From: CAVVSQ01 sp963848825
Lineage (GTDB): Bacteria; Planctomycetota; Planctomycetia; Gemmatales; Gemmataceae
Assembly: GCA_963848825.1 (NCBI GenBank)
Contig: CAWKFA010000010.1
Location: 186,001 to 250,000 of the forward strand
Direction: 5' to 3'
Length of the DNA stretch: 64,000 bases
The position numbers and the translations under genes were made by a program. Within the stretch, counting starts at the first letter, position 1; each line of letters opens with the position of its first letter. Below the pieces are notes generated by a model, which did no database searches, had not been told where the DNA came from, and saw nothing but the letters and a program-made list of their open reading frames with translations. Positions 1 through 13,400 of the stretch are shown one piece after another.

Positions 1-1
1 T

Positions 2-611
2 CATGGTCATGAAGATCACGATCATGGCTGGGCGCCCTGGCGCTACGTGGTCCTGATGGTGCCGATCATGTTGTTTTTGCTTGGTTTGCCAAACAAGGGC
101 CCGAAGGCCATGGCGATCCAATCGGAAGGTTTTGCGGCGGCCGATGCGGCCGCGGAGGCCGCCGGGCTTATCTCCCCTGGCCTGCCGGGATGGTCCCAGC
201 TTGGTTTTTTGGGTGTTCTTGGCAAGGATGAAGCTTCGGGCGATATCGAAGATCGCGATTTCAGAAGTCTATCCGAGGCCGTCTCCCAGGCAGCGTCGAG
301 CCCGGACCCAAATGTCCGGGAAGCCTGGAAGAACAAACAGGTTCGGGTGATCGGCATGTACGCGCCCAACAGCGAACACGAGTTTCACCTGGTCCGTTTC
401 AAGCTTACGTGTTGCGTAGCGGACGCCATTCAGTCTGAACCTGCCGATAATCTCGCGGGAAAGCATCTTGACCATAAAACCCAACACCTGGGTGCGCGTC
501 ACCGGACGGGTGGAGTTCCGTCGACGACTGGATAAGGTCATCCCGCTGATCATCGTCGCCAAAAGCAGGGACGTGCAACCGTGGATTGAAGACGCCAACC
601 CCTACAACTGA
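2..611 (+). CDS. DUF1980/TIGR03943-type membrane protein, C-terminal part (5'-partial, frameshifted)
   Basis: The frame is open from the first bases and the start lies outside the window. It begins with a His-rich loop (HGHEDHDHGWAPW), then a hydrophobic segment (YVVLMVPIMLFLLGLP), then a soluble domain with the CC-ADA signature (RFKLTCCVADAI, about 392-430) typical of the DUF1980 C-terminal domain. A frame change at about 425-440 is needed to reach TWVRVTGRVEFRRRLDKV and the natural end WIEDANPYN before TGA at 609-611. That tail is also family-typical, so the gene was probably full length. In this family a paired permease subunit is usually encoded next to it, which here would lie before the window. 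The stop abuts the stop of the minus-strand VOC gene. Membrane location is clear; the transported substrate is unknown. Confidence 0.72.
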
Positions 612-1016
612 TCATTTTTTGGGCGGCGAACACAACTCGACAATGTGTCCATCCGGGTCGGTTACAAAAACTTGCATGTAACCATCTGGCCGCGGCTTTG
701 GACTACCCAGAACCGGGATCTGTCGTTCCTGCAACCAGGCGACCGTCGCTTCCGCGTCTTCGACCTGGAACGCGAAATGATGGGAACGCACGGTGCGCCG
801 CCCTTCAGGCACCGGGTTGCCCGCGGGCCCGGAGGCGGCATATTCAAGGATCAGGTGCACCTGGGTAGCGCCTGCCTGAAACCACAAGCCAGCGAAAGAA
901 AATGCCGGCCGCGGCACCTCACGCATACCTAGACCTTCGACATAAAACCGGCGGGAATCGTCCAGATCCTTCACGACCAACGTAACGTGATCGAGCGATT
1001 TCACTCGGATGGGCAT
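612..1016 (-). CDS. VOC-superfamily (glyoxalase/bleomycin-resistance fold) protein
   Basis: This is an intact 134-residue protein, the usual length of a single-chain VOC protein. It shows two beta-alpha-beta-beta-beta modules. LDHVTLVV opens the first and HHFAFQVEDAEATVAWL the second, and the protein ends with VTDPDGHIVELCSP. Likely metal ligands are His10, His54, His80 and Glu127, at the positions where VOC enzymes coordinate a divalent metal. GGAGG precedes the ATG by about 7 bases, which supports the start. Members include glyoxalase I, dioxygenases and fosfomycin/bleomycin resistance proteins. Nothing in the sequence or context fixes the substrate, so only the fold and probable metal binding are claimed. 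Confidence 0.85.
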   Translation of the reverse strand: MPIRVKSLDHVTLVVKDLDDSRRFYVEGLGMREVPRPAFSFAGLWFQAGATQVHLILEYAASGPAGNPVPEGRRTVRSHHFAFQVEDAEATVAWLQERQIPVLGSPKPRPDGYMQVFVTDPDGHIVELCSPPKK

Positions 1017-1103
1017 GGTGCAACCTCCATCGTGCCGAACAAGGACAAATTGTATTGTTTATCAGGATGCTAATCGTAGGGGTCGGCGGAAAATTAAGAA
1101 ATA

Positions 1104-1134
1104 TTGACACCTTTATGCCGCACGTCGATATAAT
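1104..1134 (+). promoter_or_regulatory. Candidate sigma-70 promoter for the giant surface-protein gene
   Basis: TTGACA at 1104-1109 and TATAAT at 1129-1134 both match the housekeeping consensus exactly, with a 19-base spacer that is slightly long. It points toward the gene starting at 1416 and would give a leader of about 275 bases containing the palindrome at 1251-1266. Confidence 0.4.
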
Positions 1135-1250
1135 TGACCCAATCATTACGACCAGTCCAGGTTAAAGTAGGCACCTGGCCCGTCGTTTCCCGTGGTCAAT
1201 AAACGCAAATCAATTCGCAGCAAACCAATGAAGTGACGAGCTTTAAGATT

Positions 1251-1266
1251 CGAAAAAGCTTTTTCG
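1251..1266. promoter_or_regulatory. Perfect 16-bp palindrome, possible operator
   Basis: CGAAAAAGCTTTTTCG is a perfect inverted repeat with no loop, between the candidate promoter at 1104-1134 and the start at 1416. A dimeric regulator site is possible. It is too short and loop-free to be a convincing terminator. The role is inferred from position only. Confidence 0.3.
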
Positions 1267-1415
1267 TGAACAGAAATTCGTGATGTTTCCGGCGATGTAG
1301 GTAATTTGCGCAATCTGTTGGAATATTGACGATTTTCGCTTGAAGCCTGCCCTATAAACGGTTACGTTCGTTAATTACTGATTAATCGGCATCTCATGAT
1401 TTTGGAAAACTTCCC

Positions 1416-4400
1416 ATGCCTCCGTTCAAGCTCGTTCGTTGGTTAAAGTCGTTATATACAGCCAAGACGAAGACTTACGAAAGAAAAACCCGCCTCCGGC
1501 TTATGTTGGAGGAACTGGAAACACGCCTGCGCCCGCCACGCATATCTGGACGGGCGGCGGGGCCGACAATAACTGGACTACTGGCAAAAACTGGAACGTA
1601 CCGCTTCCAGTAAGTAAGGACGCCGATCAACAATATCCGGACCTCGTTTTCCCCACCGGCGCCCAGCAGTTGACTGCCAATAATACGGTGGCCGGCGTCG
1701 TTATCCGATCGATCACGATCTCCGGCAACAATTATGACCTGACGGGCCAGCCCATCGCCCTCGGCGATCCAGCCGCGTCGCAGAGCAGTGACTTGACCGT
1801 CAACAACAATACCGCGAACGCGATTATCGACATGCCCATTGCGTTGGGCGGTCCGGCTACGGGTCTCAATCAGCAGTTCTTTACGGTAGGCGCCGGCGCC
1901 GACGTTACCTTGAATGGTTCGCTGAGCAGCACTTCCGCCAATGCGCAGTTCACCAAGCAAGGTGCCGGAACGATGATCCTGACCGCGGACAATAGCCTTT
2001 ATACCGGTCCGTTCACGATCGACACCAGCGGCGGCATCGTTGGCCTGCAAAATGTCAATGGCCTGGGCAGTAATACCGCCGTCGGGACCACGGTGGGCAC
2101 GAATGCCCAGTTGCAGCTGCAATTCACCGGCATCAACACGATCAGCAATCCGCTGACGCTGAACGGCCTGGGCATCGCCAATGATGGCGCCATTCTCAAT
2201 GTCAGCGGCACTAACACCTGGTCCGGCAAGATCGTACTCGATAGCTCGCCGAGTCCCTTTGGAGTGTTTTTCGGCACCAACGCCAACACTACGCTGACAG
2301 TCGCCAACACGATCAGCGATCTTGGCTCCGGGCAGAGCCTGACCAAGGTGGGCCCAGGGACATTGGTTTTTGCCGTTAACAATACTTACCGCGGTAACAC
2401 GAGCGTCGAATCCGCCAGCAACAACTTCAGCACTAATATCGGCAGCACCAACATCAACAATGGCTTCTTGATTTTGCAGGCGCCGCTGGGATTGGGCCTC
2501 GGGCGGGACGGTAACGGCGACGGCGTCGCCATCGTCAATAGCACGGTGCCTGGCACCGGCGAACTCGAATTGCAGGCGGCGTCAGCGGCCAGCGGTTTTG
2601 TGGTGTTGAACGAAACGGTCGTGCTTAACAATGCCGGACCGACAGGCGCGGGCAGCTTCGCCAGCGTCCTGGGCAACAATCAATGGGCGGGTTCGGTGAT
2701 TCTGTGCAGTCCGACGCCGAACAACAGTCCTGTCTCGCTGGGGACGGTGGCCGGGAGCACGCTGATTATCAGCGGGGTGATCAGTGATGGCATTAACGCC
2801 GTCGGCCCTCTTTCCAAGCTCGACGGCGGTGAAGTGGTTTTTAGCAATCACAACACCTATAGCGTCGGGACGGTCGTGCGCGGCGGCATTCTCGATATCC
2901 GCGACTCGCAGGCCCTCGGCACCGGCAGCGTTACCGTTCTTAATGGAGGAACGCTGAAACTCGAAGTCGATAGCAATTCACCAGCCGATCCCCATGCGCG
3001 CGACTTGACCAAGGATTCCATCGTCGGTCAAACGGGCAATGGGCCGCAGCTTGGCCTGCGGCTTAACAATAACATCACCTTGAACGGGCTCGGCGCTGGC
3101 GGCGTGGGCGCCCTTTACAGCGCCAGCGGCATCAATCAATGGACCGGAGCCATCAATTTGGCCACCGCCCCGACCGGAATCGCCGTGGATCCCGACCCGA
3201 ATCCATCGCGGGACAATTCCTACTTCACTCATGATTACAGCCTGACCGTGACCGGGGTCATTAGCGGACGCCAGCTCGAAAAGACCGGCACCGGCCAGCT
3301 TATACTCGCCACCAACAATGCCTATACCGGCGGCACGCTCATCAATCAGGGCTGGATAACCATTGAAACCAGCTCTGGTTTCGCGTCGGGCCTTGGCGCC
3401 TTGATCCCCGGCCGCGGCGACACCGCGCAACCCGTCACCGTGGTCGCGGCCGGCGCCGCGCTGATGCTGAAGCCGCTCATTGGCAACATCGACCTGGTGG
3501 CCAACCTCATCTTGACCGGCAGTGGGCTCGTTAACGACCTGGTCAACGGCTCACCCGTTCCCCGTTTTGATTTCATCAATCAGAAGGGCGCCTTGATGAA
3601 CTTGAGCGGCGACAATGTCGTCGGCAGTGATCGCGTTTGGGATGTGTCGGAAAACGCTTTTCGGACCTTCGGCAGTTGGATTCAAGTAAACGGGGTCGTC
3701 GGCATCGGCGTGGAGGGGCTGGGACCGTTGCCAATGAGCAATCTGTCCGTCACCGCCGCCATCGCCAACCAACCCGGAAGTACGCTCGGGGGCATAACCA
3801 AATACGGATCGTTGCGCTTGAATCTCCAAGGCCCCGGCACGTTCGACGGTCCCGTGGATGTACGCGAAGGTGTGCTGCGCGTCCAGAACGACACAGCCCT
3901 GGGTCAATCGAGCAGCGGCACGAACCTGCAGTCGGAGGTGTTTACCACGACGAACACCACCGTTGAACCTGGCGCCGGCCTAGAATTGGCGACCGGTATC
4001 GCGGCCAACAACGGCGGCATCTCGGCCGGTATCCAGGTTGTCAATGAGCAAATGATTCTCAATGGCGCGGGCGTGCAGGTGGCGGTCGCCGGCCAGCCCG
4101 GCGAGGCTTTTACGCTCTCGTATACCGACCCAAAAAATGGGATCGTATACACCACAGCCCCCCTGCCCTACGGGTTGCCGGCCGTTGGCGGATCGAACAC
4201 CACGGCCAGCGTGCAAAACGCCCTGAACGCTCTTTTGGCTGGCGCCGCCGGCGCGGGCGGAATCACCGGAGCGACGGTCACCGTCACCGCGAATGACAAC
4301 GATATCTACACGATCGTTTTTGGCGGCACCTTGTCCGCTGCAAAGGGGATCGATCCAACCAAGATACTTTCCGGGACAGGGACCTTTGGGAATGCCGGGA

Positions 4401-7400
4401 CTTTTGGCACAACGGTCACGGTGAGCGGCGAGCTATCGCCCCTCAAGAACCTGTCGAATGACGTCGCCACCATCAGCATTTCCGAACCGCCTGTGGCGCC
4501 TCTCGCGACCGGTGGTTCGTTCACGATGACTTTCACAAATCCGGCCACCAGCATCTCGACCACCACCGATGCATTGCCTTTCGGCCTGCCGGCATCGGGC
4601 GGGTCAGGCAACGACGCCAGTGTGCAGAATGCCATAAATGCGCTCCTGCCGGCGGGCGACTCGGCGACCGTGACGATATCGGGCAACACCACCACGGACG
4701 CCCTGGCGACTCAGGAATCAAGCGGCTACAGAGTAACGTTCAGCGGTAGCAATCTGGTGGGGCTGGACCCAGCAACTTTCTTTTCAGCCACTCTGGCGAA
4801 GACAGGCGGACCTGCCGTCGCCGGGGCCTATGATGTTGTCACCTTTAATCAAGCATCCGGTTCGGTGTACATGGCCTACAACGCGCTTGTGTCACCAATT
4901 CCGTCAACCCAACCCTTCGTCTTCACCAGAGCATCCACGGCCCAGCAGTTCCAGACGTACTTGAACGGCCTTCCGGGCATCGCGGGCGCTGGTACCACCA
5001 CAGTCTCGGGCGCCAATGGCGGGCCTTTCTTCGTTAACCTGGTCGGCGCCACCTTATCGAACACGCTCCTCTCGGTTGTGTCCGGACCGGCTCAGATCAA
5101 TGCACCTTATGAATTTGTCTCCTTTTCCAATCCGTCCGGCTTGTTGTTCATGGCATTTAACGGGCTCGAGGCACCCGCTTCACAGGCTTTCGCCTTCGCG
5201 CCGACCACCACCGCCAGTCAGTTTCAGGCCTATCTGACGGGGCTGCCCGGCGTGCCCGCCGGCGCTGTCACCGTCACCGGCGTCAACGGTGGGCCATTTT
5301 TCATCAACCCGGTTGCAGGCTTCGCCGACACGCTCTTCACCGTTGTTTCTGGCCCGGCACAGATCAACGACGTCGCCATTTCCGTCACCGAGAACCAGGC
5401 GGCGGATAATCTTTGGCGCGGGCCAGTGGACCTGGTAACGAATAGCAACATCGACGTGGCTTACGACTCTCGTTTGACCTTATTAGGGACAATAAGCGAC
5501 AATACCACCGCCCTCCCTGCTATACCCAATAGCGTGGCGGCCGGTTTTACCAAGCTCGGTCTCGGCGAGCTCACCCTGGCGGCCGCCAATACGTACACCG
5601 GTACGACGAACGTCGGCCAGGGCATCATGACGGTGGAAAACAACCAGGCGCTGGGATCCCCGATCGCCGGCACCATAGTTGCCAACGGCGCTACGCTGCA
5701 ACTGCAAGGCAACATTACCATCGGCGCCGAATCCCTCACGGTCCAGGGATCGGGTACGGCCACGCCGCCCAACAGCTTCTTCCCCGTTCAGTGGTTCAGT
5801 ACTTCGCCTGGCCCCATCAACAACGGTGCAACTCCGAGCGCGTCGACCGGCTTGCCCGTCAGCGGCCGAGTCACTGGCGTGGCCACTGACCCAAGTGACC
5901 CGAACGTCATTTATATTTCCACGGCCGGCGGCGGCGCCTGGAAGACCATCGATGGTGGCAAGACCTGGCATCCCTTGTTCGACAATACGTCCGAGGTGCA
6001 GGTCACTGTCCTCGGTACCAGCGGGTTCTTCAGCCTGAACATAAACGGCGCGACCACCGTCAGATTGCCGGTCTTGAATCCCGATCCCGTCACCGGCCTT
6101 GCGAGTGCGGCGCAAATCCAGACGGAGACGCGACTCATTCAAGATGCGCTCGACAACCTGCCCACGGTTGGCGGCGTGAATGGCTTCGTCAATGTCGTCG
6201 TCACTCCCATTGACTATGTGCCTTCCACCACCATCATCACCAGCCCGCCCACGCCCAGTTTTAACGGCTTCAGCTTTACCGTGGTCTACGGCGGTGCGCT
6301 GGCTCAGACCAATCCTTCCATGATGGCCAATGCCGTCGCGGGCCTGGCCTCGCCGCCGATGGTTAGCAACCCCGCGCGAATGTTTACCGGCGCCATCGCT
6401 GTTGCTCCTAGCGACCCCCGCATCATTTACCTTGGCACCGGCGAAGCGAACGGCTCGGCGGATTCCTTTTATGGTACCGGCGTTTATAAATCGATAGACT
6501 CCGGACGAACGTGGACGCTACTGACCGATCCTAACCCCGCAACCAATTTTTCCTCCGACCCGCTACTGGGCCTCGCGGTTTCCAAAATCGCCGTCGACCC
6601 CTTGGACCCGGACATTATTTATGTTTCCACCAGCAACGAGGGCACAAGTTTCAACGTGGAGTTTTCGGGCGGCGCGGTTGTGACCACTTCGCTAGGGCCC
6701 AACTTTCAAGAGTTCATCAACTCGTACGCCACTGACACCCTCGATGGGGTTGTCGGGGCAGTAAACGACCGGATCGCCAACACGCCGCCGACCGGTACGT
6801 TCACGCCCATACCTGGCGTCTATCGGTTCGCGCCGCATACTCCGCCCAAATTCGGCGTCCCGGTACCCGACACGGCAGCGAATACTGGCCCTTGGTGGAT
6901 TAATTTGACCGCCCCGGTATCCGCGGTGCGTTCTGGGTCCGATGGCGCTCTGCTCGCTCCTCCCTTGACGCCGGGGCCGGACGATGACTTCAGCAAAGTT
7001 TTTCCACGACCGGGATTGGCTACGCCCAACCCGGCAGCCGGACCATCGGCGGAAGTGTTGGGCACCGTTGCCAACTGGTCGGATATCGCGCTTGTTTATT
7101 CGGATCAGACCCTCTATTCCTCGGTAGTTCAGCCCATTATCAACGAGCCGCCAGCCCTCAGGGAATTTGACGCAGCCGGCAACTTGCAGTGGACGCTGAC
7201 GATTTACGCGGCTCTCGGAAACTTTTCCGGATCGTTCAACAATGCTGTTTATCGCTGCGACAATGGCGCTGATTTGACGCAGCTGCCGATATGGAACATC
7301 GGCGCCGGTGATCGCCTTACCAAAAGCATTGCCATCGAGCATATCTCGATCACGGTAATTCCGAATTCCGCGCAATTCAATTATCAGCTTGGCTTCCCCT

Positions 7401-10400
7401 ACCCTGCGCTGGGCATCACCAAATACACGCCGGCGCCCTTTTTCACCGATCCAAATCTTCCCAATGCGGGTTCAGGCCCCAGCACCGCGGCCCAAATACA
7501 GGCCGCGCTCAATAGCTCTGGAATTCTTCCGCAAGGGACGATTCTGGTGCCCAACGGCCCAACTCCGGCAAATGTCTATGGTGTCGCGCTCAACGGCTAT
7601 GTCGTTACGCCCTTGACGGTCGATTACGATATCGTGTTCGCCGACGCAAATTTCCCTAACGCTTTTACGGATGCCCTGGAATTCAGTCCCCAGCCGCTGT
7701 TTGATACCACGCATGCCGTAGGGTTGACGGTTACCTCATCGATTGTCCAGCAAGGAAGCGGCGTGGATACGCGGACACAAGAATTTCCGACTTTCGAGGC
7801 AGAACTCAACGGGGCTGTCCGCGACCCCCATGGCTTTCCCCTGCCGGCGGATGACCCACGCAACGGCAACATAAAGATTGCCGCGCAGCTTCCCGCCGGG
7901 TCTGTTCTCTTTCAAGATATCGTGGTCGCCGCGGTTGTCGGGGACATTGCCATATTTAACGATCCCCTCCATATAAATCCGCCCGACCCGACCAATGAGA
8001 ACCTCGACGAGAATTTCGGCGGTCTGGACGTTGAGTATTCAACGACGGGCGGCGCTGGCGTGATCTACAATCCCGGCGGCCTCAATTTTGTCGGTCCCAC
8101 GAACTGGGTCCCCACGCTCGCACCCCTGCCGAATTTGAATTACACCAACAATAATGCGGGCTACGATCTCGCCCTGGCCATGGATCCGACCAATAATCAG
8201 CACCTCCTGGTTGCGGGTTATGGCGGCCGGCCGACCCGACGGGTGGCGTCTATGAAACAACCGACGGAGGGGCGACCTGGAAGGCGGTCGGACTTAGCGG
8301 CGGCAACGGCGCGCACGCGGCGTTCCATGCGGCCAATTTCGATTCACGGGGAGACGTGGTTTTCGGCACCGATGGCGGCGTCTTCATGCTTTCGGCGGGC
8401 CCCACGGAGACCTGGAACGACCTCAATGGAACTCTGGGAATAACCGAGTTCAACAGTGTGGCACAGAGCCCGAACGACTTCAATGTCGCGCTCGGAGGTA
8501 GCACCAACAATGGCACCGAACTCCTGAACTCGGGTACGCAGTCCTGGACGGAAACCGACAACAACAAGGCCAACGCCTTCAACCGCAGTTTCGTGGGCGA
8601 CTTCAATGGTGGGCAGATACAATACGACCCACTCAACCCAAAAAATCCCACAGCGCTCGCGGCTTTTCAGGTGGTGTATGGCACAGCCACCAACGGACAA
8701 CTCGCGAACACTTTCGCGGGGGCGCCGCCGGTACCTGTAACCTACGGCAGCATCGCCAAGGGCGCCACCATCGAGTCGGACCTGGTGGAATCCATTGACG
8801 GCGGGGTTACCTGGACAGTAGTCACCGGCTACCGCGGCCCGACGGACAGTCTCAGGTCACCCCAGGCGGATTTGCCGTTCCAAATTGACAGCATCAATCC
8901 CAATCGCATTGTGGCCGGTGGTTCTCTCCCGGGCGGCAGTCTGTGGGAATCGCTCGATGAGGGTACCTCGTTTGCCAGCCTGAACAGTCCGCTTGCCAAC
9001 GTTTCGGCCCTGGCGTTGTCAACCTACCAGGGTAACTTCGTCGCCGATCCCGGTTTTCCTCTGATCTTCGACAAGGGCACGGATACCAATGACCCGGATA
9101 CGATCTATATCGCCAGTTCTCGTATAAGTGCGTTCGGAGCACCGGTGTCCACTTTGTTCATGACCAAGAACCATGGGCAAACCTGGCTGGAGCGGGGTCC
9201 GGTCGGTGCGATATCGACGTTTGACGGGGTCATCCAACAAATCGTCGTTGATGGCAGCAATCGCGATACCGCCTATGTCGTCATCAGCTCCAACAACATT
9301 CAAAATACCGGCAGTCCTTATCCCGCCGGGAGCGGTTCGAGCCATGTGTGGCGCACGACCGACGCCGGCCAACACTGGATCGACATCACGACCCCTGTCG
9401 CCGGCAGCCCCCTGCCCTTCCTGCCGGTCTACTCCCTGGTCGTCGACCCGCGCCACGATCCCGGCGTCACGGGCACGGTATACGTCGGCACCGATAACGG
9501 CGTGTACGTCGCGCCGGGAGGCGCCGCCGTTCCCTCCTTCAATGGCTGGACGCGCTTTGGCGCCAACATGCCGGACGTCCAGGTGCATGACCTCCGGCTT
9601 GACCAGTCCACCAATTCGCTTGTTGCCGGCACTTATGGCCGCAGCATGTTCCAACTGTTTCTGCCGAACTTTATCCCGCCCGGCGCACCGTCCAAAGGCC
9701 TCGCCGTGGATGCCGGCCCGGTCACTGTCACAACGGTCACCGCGGGCGCCACTTCCGTCGACGATTTGCTCACTTTCACCCAAGCTGCGGGCACTATTAC
9801 CCTGTCTTACAACGGTGTCCCCAATGGCGCGCAGCCCTCATTTGCGTATAGCGCGACCACGACGGCCCCTGCCCTGCAGGCTTATCTCGCCGCGGTACCC
9901 GGTTTGGGCGCCCCCGGCGCCGTGCTGGTGTCCGGTCCCACGCACGGGCCATTCAAGATACACCTGGCTCCGCCAACGCTCGCCTACGGCGCGCTGCATG
10001 CGGTAAGCGGTTCCTCCATTTGGACCGGGCCGGTGCAACTGGCCGGGCCCACCGTCATCAGCGCCAACGGCTCGCAAGCCTTACAAAACGGTGTCGCCAC
10101 CGCCCAACTCAACATCTCCGGCATCGTGTCCGATCAGACGCTTGGTGCCGACTACCGCTTGACAAAAGTCGGCAATGGTAACGTCACCCTCAGTGGTAAC
10201 AATGTTTATGGAGGCATCACCGACGTCGCCCAGGGTATCTTGATCGCACAAAACACCAACGCGCTGGGCGCTGCCGGTCCGTCCCCCGACCCGATCTCGT
10301 ACACAGTTGTTGAGCTCGGCGCGGTCCTGGACGTGGCCAGCGATGTCGCCAAGGAAACCATTCACCTTATTGGCAACGGCATTCTTTTCGACAATCACTT

Positions 10401-13400
10401 TACGGGCGCCATCGATAACGTCAGCAACAACAATACCTTCACCGGCACCCTGGTCCTCGATACGCCCACTACGATCGGCGTGAATTCCAACAGCAGTCTT
10501 ACGATCGGTCCCAAAACGCCCCTTCAAGGGTCCGGAACGATCATCGACGGCACGGGTTCCTCGTGGACCAAGGAGCTTACCGGCACTCTCTTCCTCACGG
10601 GGGCCAGCACCTACAGCGGGACAGCCACCGTCTTTCAAGGCGTTGTCGCGGTCCAAAATGATAATGCCCTCGGCGCTACTACCGGCGGCACGATCATTGA
10701 TGACGGGGCGCAACTCCAAATTCAGAGTTACGACATTGTTAATTTCAAAACGCCCGCCGGACAGGCGAAACTGGCCTACAATGGCACGGCACTGCCGCTG
10801 TTTTCCTTTACCGCTACCACCGACAGCGCCACCTTCAAGGCATTCCTGGTTAACAATGTTCCCAGCCTGGGTGGCAATATCACCGTGAACGGCAGCCCGG
10901 GCGGGCCTTTTACCGTTTTCTTCCAAAACGGCGGTGACCCGGACCTCCTGACGGCGCTCGCCGGCAGCGGTGCTCTGGTCGCCGAACAAGCCGTGGTGGT
11001 GGATGGTGAAAACCTCACACTTTCGGGTACCGGCATCTTCGGGACCGGTGCGCTGCTCAGCACGGGCGCCAATAACGGCTGGACCTTCAACCCAAGTACA
11101 AGCAGCGGCAAGATTACGCTGTCAGGGAACGCAGTCCCCTTGCTGCCTGCGCCCATGTGCCGGCCTTTGAAAGTGTGCCGCCGGGAGACATCTCCTTCGC
11201 TGTTCCGAACGCGGGCGATACGTTTACGGTCAACGCCCCCATTGGCCAGGCCACCGGCAACGATCTTCTGCTGACTACTTTCGGCCTTCTTAAAATTGGC
11301 GCTGGCAAGATGATCCTGACCAGTGCTGACACTTATTCCGGCGCGGCGGGAGAGTCTTACAACACCGTGGTGGCCGCAGGGACATTGCGCATGCAAAATG
11401 GTGCGGCCCTGGGCGCGGGGCAGAGCAGCCTTGGCGGCGCTTTGCTGGGTACACAGGTGATGACGGGCGCGGGCATGGAAGTCGACGGCAGCGGCACCGA
11501 TAGCCTTTCCTTGCCCGGCGCCGCTGGCGACTTGATCCTGTCTTATAACGGCGCCCAGGCGCCTTCCGACCTGGTTACCTTCAGCCCGGTCCCCGGCATC
11601 GCCAACTTGGCTTACAATGGCAATGCGTCCAATTCGGATGCAGTCGCCTTTACAAACTCAACCGGCACGTCGACGCTCACCTATAACGGTCAAAACTCCG
11701 CCTCCGATCTGCTCTCCTTCACGCAAGCGCAAGGCACAACCGCCATCACTTACAATGGCGCTGGTACTTCGGACGACCTGGTCTCCTTCACGCAGTCCGC
11801 GGGCACCATCACGTTGACTTACAACGGGCAGACCAACGCTATCCAGCCATCTTTTGACTTCACCGCCACGACGACACCTGGCGTCTTTCAATCCTATCTC
11901 GCGTCGCTGCCGGGCTTGACCGCGCCTGGCGCGGTCCTTGTTTCCGGCACTGTCGGCGGAGCATTCAACGTTCACTTTACGGGGGTGGTGGGCGGAACTA
12001 GCCTGGCGGTGGCCGCTGGGCCTGCCGTCGTTACCAACGGCACTGCTTCCGCCGACGATATGGTCGCCTTCAGTCAAACGGCTGGAGTTGTCACACTCTC
12101 GTATAATGGGGCCACCAATGCTACTCACGCCGTCGTTCAGCTTTGCCGCCAATACGACTCCCGCCGCCTTCCAAACCTACCTGTCCACGATACCTGGTTT
12201 GGGCGCGGCGGGCGCGGTACTCGTGTCCGGCGCCAACGGCGGGCCTTTCAATGTGCACTTCACGGGCGTGACCGGCAACACAGGCACTCAGCTCGCCGTA
12301 GTGTCGGGACCGGCCACCGTCGCCCAGGCTTTTGCTTATACGCCCTCGACGACTGCTATCCAGGTGCAAACCTATCTGGCCTCGATTCCCGGCCTGGATG
12401 CGGGCAATGCCGTCAGCGTGAATGGGCAGGTCGGCGGTCCGTTCAACATCAACTTCGGCACGCAAGTCGCCGGCGGTCCTCTCGTCGTGGCCACCGGTCA
12501 AGCGGGAATCACGCAATCATTTTTCAATTCGCCGGGCACGACACCAGCCAATTTGCAGGCTTACCTGGCATCGATTCCCGGTTTGACCGGTCCCGGCGCT
12601 GTCAGCGTCAACGGCGACACCGGCGGCGGCTTCAATGTCAACTTCGGCACGGGCATCACGGGCGGCGCTTCACTGGCTGCCACTTCCGGCGATAATGGCG
12701 TGATCACCACGGGTGGCTTCTACAACTCGCCAACCATCACGGCCGCCGATTTCCAGGCCTATCTGGCTTCCTTCCCGGGTCTGACTGCCGCGGGCGCCGT
12801 CAATGTGAATACCTATACCGGCGGCAGCGGCGGTCCTTATACAGTGAGTTACGGCACGGGCGTCGCGGGCGATCCGCTGTTGACCGTTGTCGGCAATGCC
12901 GGAGCATCGATCACGCCCGCGCCGGCGCTGGCCCTGTCGGCCACGACCACGGCCGCTCAGTTGGAGGCTTATCTCGCTTCGTTGCCTGGCTTGACTGCCA
13001 ACGGAGCCGTTTCCGTCACCGGAGTTAACGGCGGACCTTTCACGATTTCGTATACCGCGCCCCTCACCAGCGGACACCTGGCCCAGGTCGGTGCTGGTCC
13101 AGCGCTGGTCGCCCTGACCGCCGGCATCAATGTCACCGGCGAGGGCCTTTTCCTCAATGGTGTCGGCTCGACGAGCAACGGAGCGGTTTACAATGTCAGC
13201 GGTCAGGATGTATGGCAAGCCAATGGGACTAGCGACGTCATTACCTTCGGCAATTCGGTCAGTTCACCCAACAACGTCGTCCTCGCTTACAACGACGTGG
13301 CTGCTCCGGTTCCCCTGCAGTTTGTTGCGGGCAGCACCACCGCCGCCGATCTGGTGAATTTCCTGGAAAGTATCGCCAGCCCCGCCCTCGCTCCCAATAG

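Larger units (their letters stand above)
1017..1415. other. Divergent intergenic region between the VOC gene and the giant surface-protein gene
   Basis: No gene is seen in these 399 bases. The region is more AT-rich than its surroundings and should hold the promoters of both flanking divergent genes. It contains a consensus-like promoter at 1104-1134 and a perfect 16-bp palindrome at 1251-1266, both listed separately. Confidence 0.7.

Noticed and set aside
10081..10989. Minus-strand open frame of 302 codons in the giant gene
   Set aside because: It mirrors repeat coding on the plus strand and has no recognisable motif.
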